A stretch of DNA of 64,000 nucleotides from Myrica gale (lineage: Eukaryota; Streptophyta; Magnoliopsida; Fagales; Myricaceae): the NCBI GenBank assembly GCA_963930655.1, contig OZ005619.1, forward strand, positions 18,437,752 to 18,501,751, in the 5' to 3' direction. The position numbers were made by a program, and so were the translations under genes. This document shows, in pieces, positions 25,263 through 39,268 of this stretch (positions within the stretch are counted from its first letter, which is position 1; the number at the start of each line of letters is the position of its first letter). Below the pieces are notes generated by a model, which worked only from the letters and a program-made list of their open reading frames with translations, did no database searches and was not told where the DNA came from.

Positions 25263-27439
25263 CCCCCCCTCTCTCTCTCTCTCCACACTCCTCAGCATAT
25301 CACAGGGTTGCATATATAATTTGTTAAACAATATTTTCAACCAGGATTAATATTATTTAAGTAATGTTGGATGATTGAAATTTTGAGTATGAGAATTACT
25401 GAAAAAGTAAAGATAATTTATGAGAATCTAAAAACTTAAATATAGTTTATGAGAGTCAGTGAAAAAGTGAAGAAAAAATATATTTAAATAAATATTATAA
25501 AGAAAAAATAATAATTTGATAAGAGAGGAGAGATTTATTTTATAATTTTTTAATCGGCCCAAAATTTTGAGTGACACATAAACACGTGCTTACTTGCATA
25601 TAATATTTTTTCTTAATTAAGGACGACGATTTCATATAAAATGAAGGTGAATTTACAAATATCACACTGAGTTTTAATTCATTTTTTAAAAAACTAATTG
25701 GGTTTTAAAAAAATTTAAAATGCTCACTAAGTTTATCATTTTGATATCATAACTAACTGAACCCAATGTCATTAGACTTGTTTAATGAAAAATCTATATC
25801 ATCCAATAACAATGTGACACATGTCATTAAATAAATCTAAAATTAATATAAAAAAACACAATTAATTTTTTTTTAAAAAAAAAAACGAAAGGATCGGTTT
25901 CACGGTGGAGGGCGAATCTCCTCCTCCTCTGGCCGCCCCAAAGCCGGGGTGGAGAAGGGATTCCTCCTCCCTCCTCTTGGCCGCCCAGTTTTTAGATTGA
26001 TTATGTTCAAAACATAAGGTACACAAAATTACTGTTTTGAAAGTTAAGAATAGGAGATTGATTTTGGCATATAATTAAGTGGAAAGATTGAAAATAAAGC
26101 TAAAGGAAGAAATATATATATTTAGAAAAAAAAGAATTGAGATTTAAAAAGTTGCAAGCCTAGTAGTCTTTCTTAAATTTAAATTTTAAAATTTGAATTA
26201 TGTTTTTTATTAAAATTTTAAAAAGTTTAAAGAAGATTTTAATAGTTATTTAATAAATTAAATATTGAAGTAAGAACACTATTAAATATTAAATAAAATA
26301 AGAAGTAGGAACTCTTCCTATTTTAGAGCTTTAGACATTCCGAGTTGCCAAATGCTCAGAGACGAATCACGAATGTGCCCACTGATTCGAGCTTGGCTTG
26401 TTTAACGTTCCGACCCTTGGTTGGGCTGAGTTTTTGTCAGATGCTTAAGCTTTCTGTCAATGGCTTCATTGGATTCCCAAGCATGATTTTTTGCGTAGTA
26501 AGATCCACAAAATGACACAAATGTCAGCCAAATTTTGGCTTCTTTTATTTGCACTTGGGTCTAGTCTAATCCAAATTCTTAGGAATCTTACAAATGGCGT
26601 TAGGAGTGGCCTTTCTCTGCAAGTTTAAAGACACCCAAATGATGATGTCCCTTGCGCATCATATATATCGTTATATTAAACTCAATGTTCTGTCTACCAA
26701 CTTGGTATATTTTTCCTATTATTGGTCAAATCTTCTGATTCCCAAATTATAAGACAATCCCAAATTAGCTAATATTTATCTATGTATTAAATCGACTCCC
26801 AAATTGGCAGATCTTATAAAATATCTTGCTGAACTTCATGGAAGGACATGAAAATTCAAGTTAACAAAAAAGGACAAGCCTTTGCTACGTATTCAGAACA
26901 GCTGCTTATTCTATACCCACTGAGAACCGACACACACTTTTTCTAATTGGAAGTGAACATGCAAAACTGGGAAACTTTTAGGGGATGTGGAAGTGGCAAC
27001 CACAATGAGAGTCCATGATTTTTTATCTTGGCCATCTATGGAGGTAAGTAAATTTTTAAATGAAGCAGAAGAAGTGAAAAAATAACAAAACCAGGAAAGG
27101 AATGGATAGGGGTGGGCAAAAATTCCGGCTTATTTCCGGCATGAATTTGAATTTTCGGTTTCGATTCCAGCATATTTCGAAGCTGGAAGAAAAATTCATT
27201 TGCAATAAATTTCAGAATAAAAAATTACCAAAATTTTAAATTTCGATTTTTGTTTAAATCAAATGCTTCGACCTTAAAAATTTGCATCACCCGATTCTAT
27301 GTTTGAATTTTGTTTTTGGGTAAAGATGAAATTTTTTTCATTCCGAACTTTATGTGCATTGGATTCGAATAGACTTGATAATTCTGAAAAACTTACTAAT
27401 CTAGATGAGAGCTTAGTGGAAAACTTCATTCACTTGAAC
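25263..27439. other. AT-rich intergenic region with transposon debris
   Basis: No gene recognised. A GC-rich island at 25893-25985 (ggccgcc repeated) stands out from very AT-rich flanks. At 27109-27130 the string ataggggtgggcaaaaattc resembles an hAT terminal repeat, with a possible partner (gcatcaccc) near 27285-27293, but no convincing 8-bp duplication was found. Confidence 0.5.
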
Positions 27440-27850
27440 GGTACTGCAACTCAAATATTATTTAGGGGAAAATACATTTTTTATCAACAAACACTATAGA
27501 TTTTGCACTTTGTACTTTAAACTACCAGTTTGATACATTGCATATTCTAACTATCAATTTTTGATACTTTATACCCTTTGTCAAATTTTTAGACTAAAAT
27601 AACGATAATGTCCTTAACTCATTTTGCATATATTGAAAATATTGTTGTCAATTCATTAATTTTTCAATGGTATTATTGTCAAATGGAGGGTGCAAAGTGT
27701 TTAATATTAATAGTTAGAGTGTGTAATGTGTCAAAATAGATAATTTAAAGTATAAAATATCTAATATTAGTAGTTTTAGTATGTAATGTCTTAAAAATAG
27801 TAGTTTCAGTGTAACATATAATTCAATTTGTGGATAAAAATATATATATT
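27440..27850. repeat. Inverted-repeat element of the same family as at 8270-9175
   Basis: The left side (27495-27570) reads tgcactttgtactttaaact, ..., tttgatacattgcatattct. The right side, read on the - strand from 27835, gives matching units such as tttgacacattacacactct and aaacactttgcaccct. Sub-units of about 40-50 bp recur within each arm (27700-27820). No coding capacity, so a MITE-like fold-back element. Confidence 0.55.
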
Positions 27851-29435
27851 TTTATTATTTAAATTAAGATCTTACCTGCAATTGTTAGGATTCAGACTCA
27901 CGATTAATTAGTATAAAAGTGGAAGTCCAAGTAATGGGCAATGAGTGGTGATCATAGTCAGACCCAGAGTGGTTGGCAGAGAATATCGAGGTTTTATTAT
28001 TAGCGTGGGCTGTCTGTCTGTCTGTCACCTCAGAAGCAACGTGAACCATCTTTCTGGCTGACACGATCCCGAGTGTCTGATGCACCCGTTAGGTAAGGAG
28101 GGTGGTGGTATTTCCCGTCACGAAAGTTAGTGATTGCCAGGAAGCTACGATGTCATTATCACATATTCACAAGTGTTCCTTTGCTCAGCAAAGAAGGGAA
28201 TACAAAATTATTACCCCGTTTCCCTTTTATCTCCGCTCTGGCTCTCTCGCACAAAGTGCGGCTGCCTTTAGAGCCCACTAATTTATCATCTTTCCTTTGG
28301 AAGATGCTTCTAGCAATTATATTCAATGATATGGTGTATTTTTGTTGGCTTAATTTTCTTCCCATGGCAGACTATTGTTTTTCTTTGTTAAGATTATCGA
28401 ATCGCTTAGGAGAGAAAATAATAGTTATTGAATCCACGCCAATACTTATCTCTCAAGTGATATACGATTGTGCAAGGGACATCAATATGTACGTAACCTT
28501 TATTAATATATAATTTTTGATAGCATTCGAGTTTCAAGTAACCCACTAATTTTAACAGTAGTATTTGACTATTTGAGTATTAAGACGATGGTTTAGTGGT
28601 GCGCGGGCTGTATCTAAGATTCAGAGTTTACTTTCAAAGAAAGTTCAAATCACAGTAGTTTATTATGTTCTAATAGTTTTTACGCTACATGAAATTCTCA
28701 AATTTAAATGTTGGTGGATTTCAGTCTGACCTTATGATGATCTATTTTTCGAGGACGAAAAAAAAAGGTTATATTTAATGAAAGAGTACATATGGGTTGA
28801 TTTTAATAATTCAAAGATAAAATATGATAAAATTAATAGTTTAGACTTTTAAATAATATTCACCTCGTATTTAAGGAAGAAAAAAAAATCCACTATCCTA
28901 TAAAAGGCCGTCGGTTCAGACCCTAATTAAAATCCAATTCCGGAAGCCCATGGTAACACAGACACATCCAGCAAAGTAGAGTCGTTTGGAGGATCCACTA
29001 ACACCAGTGGGACTGGGAGGGTTCACACGTGTGGAAGCCGGGAGAGTCGCGTCGAGAAAGGGAGAGAAAATAAGAATCGGGATGACTGACAAGAATTAAA
29101 AAAAGAAAAGAAAGAGAAAAGTAGAATACGAATATTTCTAATATTTTCTGTGTTTGTTTGCAAGTAAAGAAACACGTACGGGAAAACCACCAACAAAGGC
29201 CGGTCCTTGTTCTTGATCGTCTCCTTTTCGTATTCTTGTTTAAAGGAAGGAGGCGTCGGTACCCATAACGAAGCTTCTTTCTCTTGTTCTTGTTCTGCTT
29301 CGTCCACTCCATTATAATATAGGAAACAATCCCACAGGAGAGAAATTGTAAATATCAATAATATATTCCACAAAAGTACTGGGAGAACACTCAGGCAAAG
29401 CTAGAGGGGGAGATCGTTGTGCGCGTTTTGAATCC
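27851..29435. other. Spacer and upstream region of the alpha/beta hydrolase
   Basis: No gene recognised. A tRNA-like promoter pair (tggtttagtgg at about 28591 and agttcaaatca at about 28644) could mark an old SINE. tataatata at about 29313 lies about 120 bp before the hydrolase ATG and is a possible core promoter element. Confidence 0.45.
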
Positions 29436-32400
29436 ATGGAGCAGCTCGTGAACTTTATTATCCGGCCACCCAGGTAAGTTGGCAACTGACGCCAACACCT
29501 CCAACCATCTTGTTTCTCTTTCGTTCTGATCTTAGTTTAGTCATGTCGTTGTTGTGGTCTTAAGATGGGTTTGGTTTTTTGCTCCGTTTGGTTGCTGAAG
29601 AGGTGAGAGGTAATTAAAGATGAGGATATTTTGTTGGGTATCCGGGTCTGGGAGATTAGGGAAACGAAACCATCCACGAAACTAAACCATGATTCAACTA
29701 TTTGGAACAGGCTCAGTACAATTGGATTGAACCAATCCTTTATTCTATTATCTGTGACTGAGGAAAGAAGCAAGACATAGGGCGCAGTAGTAAATTTTGA
29801 TTTTGTCTCGTTTCCCCAAGGTTCCTAAGCTGCCAACTGGAGTTTCTTTTTTTCTTTCTTTTTTCTTTTTTTTTGGAATTTTTTGGTGGTTATGCTGGAG
29901 TCGCTGTATTGTGTTCCATTTATTTGTGGGATGTGTCAGCGATGTTTTAAATTAGTTCATTGATAATCTAGCCTTTTGCAGTATCGCTTAGTTTTTAAAT
30001 GGTAACCTTGTGCTAAACTTTGAGTCTCTATTTTAGATCCTGTACGTTTTAGTTCCTATTTATTTGTATGGATTGCATCAGGTGTCAGGATTTCACAACC
30101 ATAAAAAAGGATTGTGAAGTTCACATGGCTGTTCACTGTGGCCATAATTCATAATTTTGTTAATTAGTATCTGATTTAATTCTATTCCAAGCCTGTGCTT
30201 TAAAGTGAAACTACTGTTAATGGTTGAAACTGGTTCCTGAACCCCAATGTTTCAAGTTATGAACTATTTTGCGGTTGGTTGGTACATTATCAGGTTGCAA
30301 GCTTCAATATGTTGTGTTCTTTGTTTGGCATCTAAAAAGAGAGGTTGATAATAGAGATATGATCTAAAGCTTTGCCTTGGAACTTTTGAGGAAAAAGTAA
30401 ACTTGTTTAGGCACATTCTCAAAGGCTTACGTTTCAAACTTTGGCACTCAAAACATGCACTATGTATGCAGTAGCCAAGTTAAGCTTTAAGAAGGCATCT
30501 ATTAGAAACCATAACTACATGAATTTATGGTGAGAGTATCTTGAGGTAAATCCATTTTGCGCTTCAAGTTTAAAACTTTGCTTCATGTATTTTAAGTTAT
30601 CGTGATCTCTCCATTATGGACTGCAGAGCTGAATATGATCCGAAAAATGATTTACTAGAGCAAGAGTTCATGCTGAGAGGGAAATGGTATCAGAGGAAGG
30701 ATCTAGAGGTAAGGATCCATGCTTACTTTACCTTTTGCTTTTCAAAAAGCACAACCTAATCTCCAGTAAGTTCAAACCTGTTCATGATATTGAAAGGGAA
30801 AAGCAAACCATTGAGACCAGGAAATTCAAACTTGTTCATGATAGGTACTCGTAGGATATTATGATGTATGCATATAAGCATGTTAGGTTCGTCTCATTTA
30901 GGGGCTTTTCATTAAATAATTTTGTGAGATGGTCGAAGAATGATAAATTCTTTTGGGGTTTTAGAGACTACTAACCGATCCTTACCATATTGCAAGCATA
31001 CAGTCGCATTGTTGATAACTTGAGTAAGGAGAATGTTTTGCATGGTGTCAGGTTGTGTGTTGTATCAGTTTCATTATCTAGAGGAGGAAGAGAAGACTAG
31101 GACCTTTGTCCTTCACATTAATGAAGCCTTTTATTGCCTATGCTTAATGGATCAGTTGCAATCTACGGAAAGTGAAGTAGGGACCAAACCCACAAATTTA
31201 AAATGAAACCTTTTGCTAGTCCTCTCTACTAGGGGCTAATCTTATACATAATTAAATTCCATGCTAAATATACTTCCTGTAGCACCCCTATTACAGACTA
31301 GCTGTAAATCTGGTTTTGTGGATGCTTTCTTCTTTTTCTAATTTTCTCGAGCACTTCTATCCTGCACATCCTTTGTTGAATTTGCAAATTACACGCTGTT
31401 GTTAGCTTTCCGTCTGAAGGGCTTGGAGTATTATGCAGGTTAAAAACAGCCGGGGAGATGTTCTTCAGTGTAGTCATTACATGCCTATCATTAGTCCTGA
31501 AGGAAAGCCTCTGCCCTGTGTGATCTATTGCCATGGGAACAGGTGAATATGTGATTGGAGAATTATGGCTACTGAGGGTGATCTTAGAATGAAAATGCTA
31601 GATTGTTTAATTATTCTTGTAAAATGCTAGATTGTTCGATATTCTTGTCAAGATTCTGACTTAAAAGAATGAGATTTTTTTTTGATAATACGACCCTCAA
31701 TCAGTTCGCCCCTTTTGTGTGGCAATGGAATTGATTTCGTAATGGGCCAATCGGTAGTTTTTTCGTTTGAGTTTATATTATTTAGTATCTGTAGGAATAC
31801 GTGCGGGTCACATTCATATGAATGGTCCCAAAGATAAAACTCTAGTATTGATGGGTCTTGGCAGAATGGCCCTATTGAATGCAGCTGCACACGGCACACG
31901 CCACCGTGTTCTGATAGTGTGACAGTTACTCTCCTTTGAATAATCTGTCCAACTTCTCGAATTACCGTACAGAATATTGTTGGTGCTTCACATGTTACAG
32001 ACCTGATGCTTAATACCCAAAATTCACCCCATTAATGTCAGAAGTTAATCCTACAAAATAGCTGCAGCTTTTCTTGGGTACCATTCTCGGAACCACCTTA
32101 CAATTTAAAACGCAAAAATGCTGTCTAATGTCTCTTTGTTATAGAAATCAGATCTTTGGAGTGATATTTTCATCTTTTTCGAAGCTGTTTTTTCTACTTA
32201 GATTCTTTACCTTTTTTACTATTATCTAATTTACCGAAACTAACTGGGAGCATATTTTCTTGGCAGTGGGTGCAGGGCTGATGCCAGTGAAGCTGCAATA
32301 ATTTTGCTGCCTTCGAATATTACAGTTTTTACTCTTGATTTTTCTGGATCTGGACTCTCCGGTGGAGAGCATGTCACCCTTGGGTGGAATGAAGTAGGTC

Positions 32401-32876
32401 ACTAAATAACTAATTTGGAGAAATGTTTTGTCCAGATCAATTCTACCGAGGATATGTCTGCTTCTTTTGTGTCTAATCCATGTTTTCTCCATTTCTGAAC
32501 CATGAAACACCATCAAATGCACCTACTTTTGTAGCTACGAAGATGAACAAGATATAAAGGGCAAGCAACTCTCACTCACTCCCCCAAACGTCACACCTCC
32601 TCTCTCTCTCTAGTGTCCTCAGGGGGTTTCTTCGGCGCAATGAATACTTGTGTGCTTAGTGGAGACTTAAGAAAATTACAACTAAAGATAGATTAATGTC
32701 TAAATGTACCTGCACTTATTCTTGCATGGCCTCTCATGCTCATGGAACCCTGCCACCATCAATAAATTGTAGGCAAATGTGGTAATTCCAGATACGCTTA
32801 AGAATCTTTTCAGTATCTGTGTCAATATATGTTTGTGCTTGTTTTCAAGAAGTCTAGGGTCTCTCAGTTCTTAAGT

Positions 32877-32916
<40 letters not shown>

Positions 32917-35900
32917 GGACAAGGTCACATAAGAAAAGGACGTGCATTGTGTATCCCAATTCAGCCCCTCAAGAATTCATGACATAAAACTATACTCAAC
33001 TAGAGCTCTAGAGCTCTTACAGCAATAGAAGTTCTCTTCCCAACTAATTGGGGTTGTCTAGATTGACTGTGTTTTTGTCACTCAGGCTTGCTTACTGTTA
33101 TATATATAAGGACCATATTCTTTCTTTCTACTTCTACCCGTGCTCTCCTTGACCTCCTTTTGCTTCTTTAGCTCCTGAGAAATAATTAAATACATTGATA
33201 TGTCTGTATGTCTTGTTGCCAATGGTAACTTCCCCCACCTTTGATGCATATGCTTATGCATTCTGTTCTTTCGAATAATATAACATATCCTTGATGTTAA
33301 TATAATTGCTCTTACTTATTTGCAAGAGATCTGTATTTGCATTCCATTCCCATTCTTCTCCAGAAAATTGCCATCTTACATTGTGTACAATTTTTCAGAA
33401 GGATGATCTAAGGGCTGTGGTTGATTATCTGCGGGCAGATGGAAATGTCTCTTTGATAGGCTTGTGGGGCCGTTCGATGGGTGCTGTTACTAGGTCTTTT
33501 CTTTTTTTTCCCATCCACTTGCTGTCTTCCTGTAATCGCGTGTGTTCAGCAATTAGAACATAGAAGCCCTAAATACTTTATCATGAAGGACGGAATTTTC
33601 ATCAATAATTAGGGGATTGTATTTGGAAGCCTTGGATAGAATCGCAAAGAACAATAGAGTAACTATTTCATATTGTTGCCACCAAATGGGGTTGGAGGAT
33701 ATGAGATGTGGAGAAAGGATAAGATTTGTACTTCAACTATAATTACTCTAGACATATATCTCGAGGTTTAAATCCTTCATACCTGTACAGGAGTAGTACA
33801 TCATTGAGGTGTAATTATCAGGATATAGTATGCTTTCTACATGTTTTTCTAAGAATCGAAACCCTAAGTTGTCAATATGCTTTTGATGTATATCCAATGG
33901 GTTAGAAGTACCTTATTTATGTTAATGTGGCCATTTAGTCTCTATGCTGGGGTAAATGTTCTCCTTTATGGTTTCCTCTACCAACATCTGTTCATGATTA
34001 ATTTTTCCACTTATTCCCCTTGAATCCAACTAGTTCTTTCTTACCGCAACAACTAGACTGTGCCAACGGAACAGTTGTAGAATCATATCGTTCATGATGC
34101 ATAAGGTTGATCAGTTCTATCCAACTAGCAGCAGGCAACTCTTGTACACAACAAACCTTCCCAAGTGCAATACTCTACAGGCACATGTATTAGTTGGCGC
34201 ACTAACCTCTGCAAATGCATACATAATTAATGCTGTTTACATGGTTGTGATAAGGAATAAATTTGCTCTTAATTTGAGTAATTTCAACAGAAAGGGTTGG
34301 TAGGAGTCTAGATTAGATGAGCCATTGATACCAGGTTTTACCACCCCATGATCAATTAACGTTCTGTATGATCAACATTCTGTTCGACTCAGCAAAACAG
34401 GAATTAAACGTCTCGATGTTTCTCAAGTAGTTGCCTTTATCTCTACTTGCATTAGCTCATTCAGAAACATGATCTTAGAAATCGTGTCGGATACAATGCT
34501 TTACTCTAGGTTAGGTCTTATTCCGGTTTTCGCCATTGACAATGTGGACTTCTTGTTGACAGCCTAATGTATGGAGCTGAGGATCCTTCAATAGCTGGAA
34601 TGGTTCTTGATAGCCCGTTCTCCAATTTAGTTGAGTTGATGATGGAACTTGTAGATACCTATAAGATCCGTTTACCCAAGTTCACTGTAAGTAAATTCAT
34701 TGCAGAAACAATTAGATAGTTATATTTGGTAGCAAAAATGATAATCCCATTTCTCTCTACTTGTCTTAATGATCAATTTGTGGTGTATTAACTGACATGT
34801 AGAAAGCGAAGTTTGTCAAATAGTGGTGGAAAATGTACCATTAACTTAAGCAGCTTTGAGTGTTCTGAAATAATGAAATTTACTATGTATGTTCGATACT
34901 GTTACTCACATAAAGCGTGAAGCATTCCATTGAACTCCTTGCAATATGGATTCATAATTTTTCAGTTGCCTCCCCAAATATTTCTGCAATGTTTTAGCAA
35001 ATTCAGTCTTACTCTTAAGCCTATTTTCCAGATGAGACCTGAGGTTTAAGAGATAGGGATTGCTTCTAAATGTGCTTCAGACACTCACTTATAAACAACT
35101 TTTGGTTGTTTAAGACGTGTGGTGCTCTTATTTTGTAGGTTGCTCTATTTTTTTCAAAAGGGTTCATGTTTGCTCTTGTCCTGAATTTTACACAAGTTGT
35201 TCTGACCTCTTATTTTTGTGCTTGATTATGACACAATAAATGTTACTAAGGACTGCAATCACTTTTGCTTTTTTCCTCTTTGCTTAGGTGAAGTTCGCAA
35301 TCCAATACATGCGAAGAGCTATCCAGAAGAAGGCCAAGTTTGACATAATGGACCTGAACACCATTAAGGTTTAATGATATCAACGATTTCACTTTTATTT
35401 GTTCAGCTGTATTACTGGCTGATTACAAGCATGGTGGATCTGTGAATTTTTTTTCTCAATATCATTATACAATGCTTAACCTTGTAGTAGACCCCAAAGT
35501 TTCTGGTCGCTGCATATGGTTAATATTGATTGTCCAACTTGGTTAAAGACAGTTTATTTTGATGTAAGATTAAGTTTCATTTTTACCACAACAAAATTAG
35601 TGTAAAAATTGGAAACAGTATGATTCATTTGACGTTTATGATATGTAATTAAGGTGCTAGTTCGTTTAGGATGTACATTACTTGTTAAATGACTGGCTTG
35701 GTCGTTCAAAATCAGTCACTGAAACATCCTCAGATTACCAAATTTGACTAAACAGAATTTTTAAATAAAGTTGACTCATGAGGCAAGGATTTTGGACCTG
35801 TATGAGAACACATGAATGCCTGTACATACTCCAAATCTGCTCTAAAGGTATAAATTGGTACTATCAGCATATCCCTTGGCCTACTAAAATGTCTGAAAGC

Positions 35901-38900
35901 AAATGCAGCTTTCGCTGCAGTGATAACATCAATTGGAAAATGTGGAGTATGCATTTCGAGCACCTATTTAGGTCCTTGATAAGGAGTTATTATCTGCTTT
36001 CTTTAAATGGTGCATCACATAAACAGGCAGGGGTTTTATGTTTTGGTCAGAAGCAGACACTTCTTTTCCTTCGAAGGGTATACATAGTCAATGCACTGAT
36101 GGGTAAAAGCATTGCTGCGTACGTGTGGTATGTCACCAAATGGCAAGAAGCACATGTTTATAGCTGATAGCTTTTAGATACAGTCCATGTTGGTTGTCAT
36201 ATATACTTTGCTCTTTCTTCAATTTGGGGATATGAGCGTCGAGAAGAGTAATAAATGAACCATGCAGGTGACTGGGAGTCAAGAAAGTGAGACTGTTAGT
36301 GGCTTTTAGTTTTATTTTCAGACAAACTGTTGGACTCTGCCTGCTAGCTAGCTAGTGGTTCTTATTTATTGAGAGATAAATTGGTGCGACTCAATGAAGT
36401 GCTAGGAGTCTCCATTATTTCACCAACCTCAAATCTTGTTTCCACCTTGAAAAATGGAATGACTTTTTGATATTATCCTGTTCACTGCTTGTTTCTTATC
36501 GTGTACTCTTATTGAGAAAGGTGTTCCACTATTGCTTTCTTACTGTAGGTGGCGAATTCTTGCTTCGTTCCGGTTTTACTAGGACATGCTACTGATGACG
36601 ATTTCATACGCCCCCATCACTCTGATAATATATTTGAGGCTTATATGGTAATTATCGCATCATACTTATATACAAAAAGTTGAATCATATGTAAAATCGT
36701 GCTGGCATTCATGATATTCACAAGGTAATTATGTTTTACCCTTGTAGAGAGAGTTGAAATAATTAGTACAAAATCAAGCAGAAATGCATTATTACTGCAT
36801 GCTGTATATCATCGGGTGTTTCCATCCGTTGAAATGCTGTGTTAAAAAGTAAAATCGCAGCTTTAGAAAGTTTTATTGTAGACCTATGCGGCCCCTGTCC
36901 TCTGTTGCGAGAAAGGACACTATTGAGCCAAGCTTGATGGTTAATGCTTTCGTGTTTAAATTTCAGAAGGTGGCTGCCACTGTATCTCCAAAAACACTTG
37001 CTCTAGTAATCTTCCAAATTTTCCTTAATCATGAGAGCCTTTAGATCGCCTGCCTTTGGTTTTGATTGCTGAGGTCACTGCATATGCTCTACATTTATAG
37101 AATTTTTAAAGCATGAGTCCTGTTGCAACTCCCTTTTGGTTTGTTTGCATGTGGTCTGCCATTCCGTGGTCTGCTATGTCATTGTCTTGAATGCATTATT
37201 TTTGCAGGGAGATAAAAACATTATCAAATTTGATGGAGATCATAACTCTCCACGCCCTCAATTCTACTTTGACTCTATAAATATTTTCTTCCACAATGTT
37301 TTGCAACCTCCACATGATGAAGTAGCTGGATCATTCTTTGATCCTATGGATGATTACTTTGGTAAGGTAAACGCCAATAGATCTGGTTGTAGTTTTTGAT
37401 TTATTCAATCTTCCAGCTTTCAAGAGGACAACTCTTCACAATGGTTGATTGTTATATCTCTAGGGTGCTTTGAGAAATGTGCATGAAGTAGGTTATGACC
37501 TTGCATCTTCAACTACATCCAGAGGCACGACTCCTGAACCTTAGTTCCAAAACCTAATTTTGTTTTTTGGATCTTTATTCTACAACTACTCTTTTTTCTG
37601 TCTCATGATTTCTTATTAGTTGCAGGGCCAGCAACAAGCAGCACAGCAGATGCCATTAAAAAACTCCGTTCTAGAAGACCTATGAGTAGGACAGAGGTTA
37701 GTGGTTGGTTGATTTTCTTTTGGTCGGTGGATGTCAAATCGATCACCAATTCCAAAGATTGACCACATATACTGCTTTGTTCAACCCAATTGTCATAAAA
37801 TTTAGTGTGCTTCATCAGTTAGTGCTCAATGCTCAATGTGCATGTCCCCATTCCACCCAAATCTCTCTCTCTTTACACCCATCAGGCACATGCACACATT
37901 GGGATCAGAGTTCTGAGATCAACTTGAGTAACCCAAAATATATTGGTGGTTTTGAAGCTTCATGCTTGTTCACTCAAATGTTGTTTTGTTCCTTTGTAGT
38001 ATGTCTATTCACTGTTTCTTTGACTTTTCCAGGTTCCTTCTCATTTCCCTTCCAAAGATGATCAATCTGATGACGAGGTATCTCCTTTACATCTTCTCTC
38101 TTTTTCACCCTTTATTAGATCCTAAAGAGTCTTAAGTTTGAGCTTTTTGGATATTGAGCCATAAGCATCAAGCATGTATGGGAAACCTCAACAGTCTGGT
38201 ACTTCACCAAAAGTAGGTGGTGGATTGTGCAACACCATAGCTGGAACTTGTTCCACATTGGCAAATGAATGATCTTGAAAGATTGCTAATGTACATGATG
38301 TCTAATTGATCCTCTTCTCTGGCTTAAGAGGTAATTGGAAACAGAAAAAAAAAAAAAAAGGAAGAAGAGAGGCCACCTTAGGAGGGGGAAGGGTATTACG
38401 AAAAATAATAACACAATCTACATTAGATAAACATTGTCAGTGACAAGTGTGTGATACTCTGCTGCAGGATGAAAAAATTGACGATGATCTTTGCCCATCA
38501 TCCTCTGATATGATCAGCTTTGAATTATCCAATGGCAATCCTTACGGGCCCCATGTTCCGACCACTTCAGATGATGATCAATATGTAGAATACCACCTTG
38601 ATGACTTGACGGGTTTTCCATCCAATTTGGAGGAGGAAGAAAGAGTGAGTCAAATTTGGGCTTTCATATTGCCTGATTCTGAGAGGGTATTTTATAATGA
38701 AATTGTTGGTTTGAATTGACTTTGACTTGTGCGACATTTTCAGATGTTTATGGAAGCAGTGATGGAATCGTTAAAGGACTTAGAAATGAGAAACCCCCAG
38801 GCAGGAGAACTGCCTGTTGTTACTTCCGCTTCTGTGGAGCCTTTGCGTAAAACTGACCAGCAGGATGCTTCTCCTACAGAGTCTTGTGCGCCCCTAAAGA

Positions 38901-39268
38901 CAGAATCCACTTCCTCTTCAGTCCGGCCTTATGAACCTTTGAAGACAGAATCCTCTTCCACTTCAGTCCGGCCTTATGAACCTTTGAAGACAGAATCCAC
39001 TTCCACTTCAATAGCCAATGCCCAAAAATTGGCATCTGAGCATCCCCCTCCTGCTGCATTAGATGCTCTATCTGGCATGGAAACTGGAAGCACAGGAACT
39101 TCTGCTTGTAGTGATACTTCAGCAAGCATACAGAGCTCATCCGATGCTGACATGTCAGCCACTACAAAAGCCACATTGACTGTTGAGAGGAACCCGGCAA
39201 GCCATATTATGGACGGTTTAATGCGTCGTTGGGATCTGAACTTTTTCCGAAACAGCCATAATCGATGA
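29436..39268 (+). CDS. Alpha/beta-hydrolase superfamily protein with long disordered tail (573 aa, 13 exons)
   Basis: Serine-hydrolase fold of unknown substrate, related to the uncharacterised plant family starting MEQLVNFIIRPPRAEY. Exons: 29436-29473, 30627-30708, 31439-31542, 32267-32393, 33399-33493, 34563-34686, 35288-35368, 36549-36647, 37208-37361, 37626-37696, 38033-38077, 38468-38644, 38744-39268. All are GT-AG and the 1722 nt are in frame. Oxyanion-side motif YCHGN (70-74). Nucleophile elbow GLWGRSMGAV with Ser143. The acid is probably an Asp in GHATDDDF (233-235), and His262 is in FDGDHN. Residues after about 290 are Ser/Asp/Glu/Thr-rich and probably disordered, with a 15-residue tandem repeat in the last exon. 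Using the later donor at 37367 with an acceptor before 37463 would give a short alternative C-terminus (GKGALRNVHEVGYD). No signal peptide, so probably cytosolic. Confidence 0.92.
32881..32911. repeat. (TA)n microsatellite in hydrolase intron 4
   Basis: About fifteen uninterrupted ta units. Likely polymorphic in length. Confidence 0.95.
38894..39016 (+). repeat. 45-bp coding tandem repeat in the hydrolase last exon
   Basis: Two full units (38894-38938, 38939-38983) and a partial third encode LKTESTSSSVRPYEP, LKTESSSTSVRPYEP and LKTESTSTS. The unit is Ser/Thr-rich with a conserved RPYEP turn. Length variation here would alter only the disordered tail. Confidence 0.93.

Noticed and set aside
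25893..25985. GC-rich island with ggccgcc repeats, considered as a gene start or CpG-type promoter
   Set aside because: No open frame or transcript-like structure follows; probably transposon debris.
27109..27293. Possible hAT MITE starting ataggggtgggcaaaaattc
   Set aside because: Only one good terminus; the candidate right end is weak and no 8-bp duplication was found, so it is mentioned only within the spacer entry.
35778..36167. 129-codon open frame within a hydrolase intron
   Set aside because: Lies between well-supported exons 7 and 8, has no domain, and is not flanked by in-phase splice sites.
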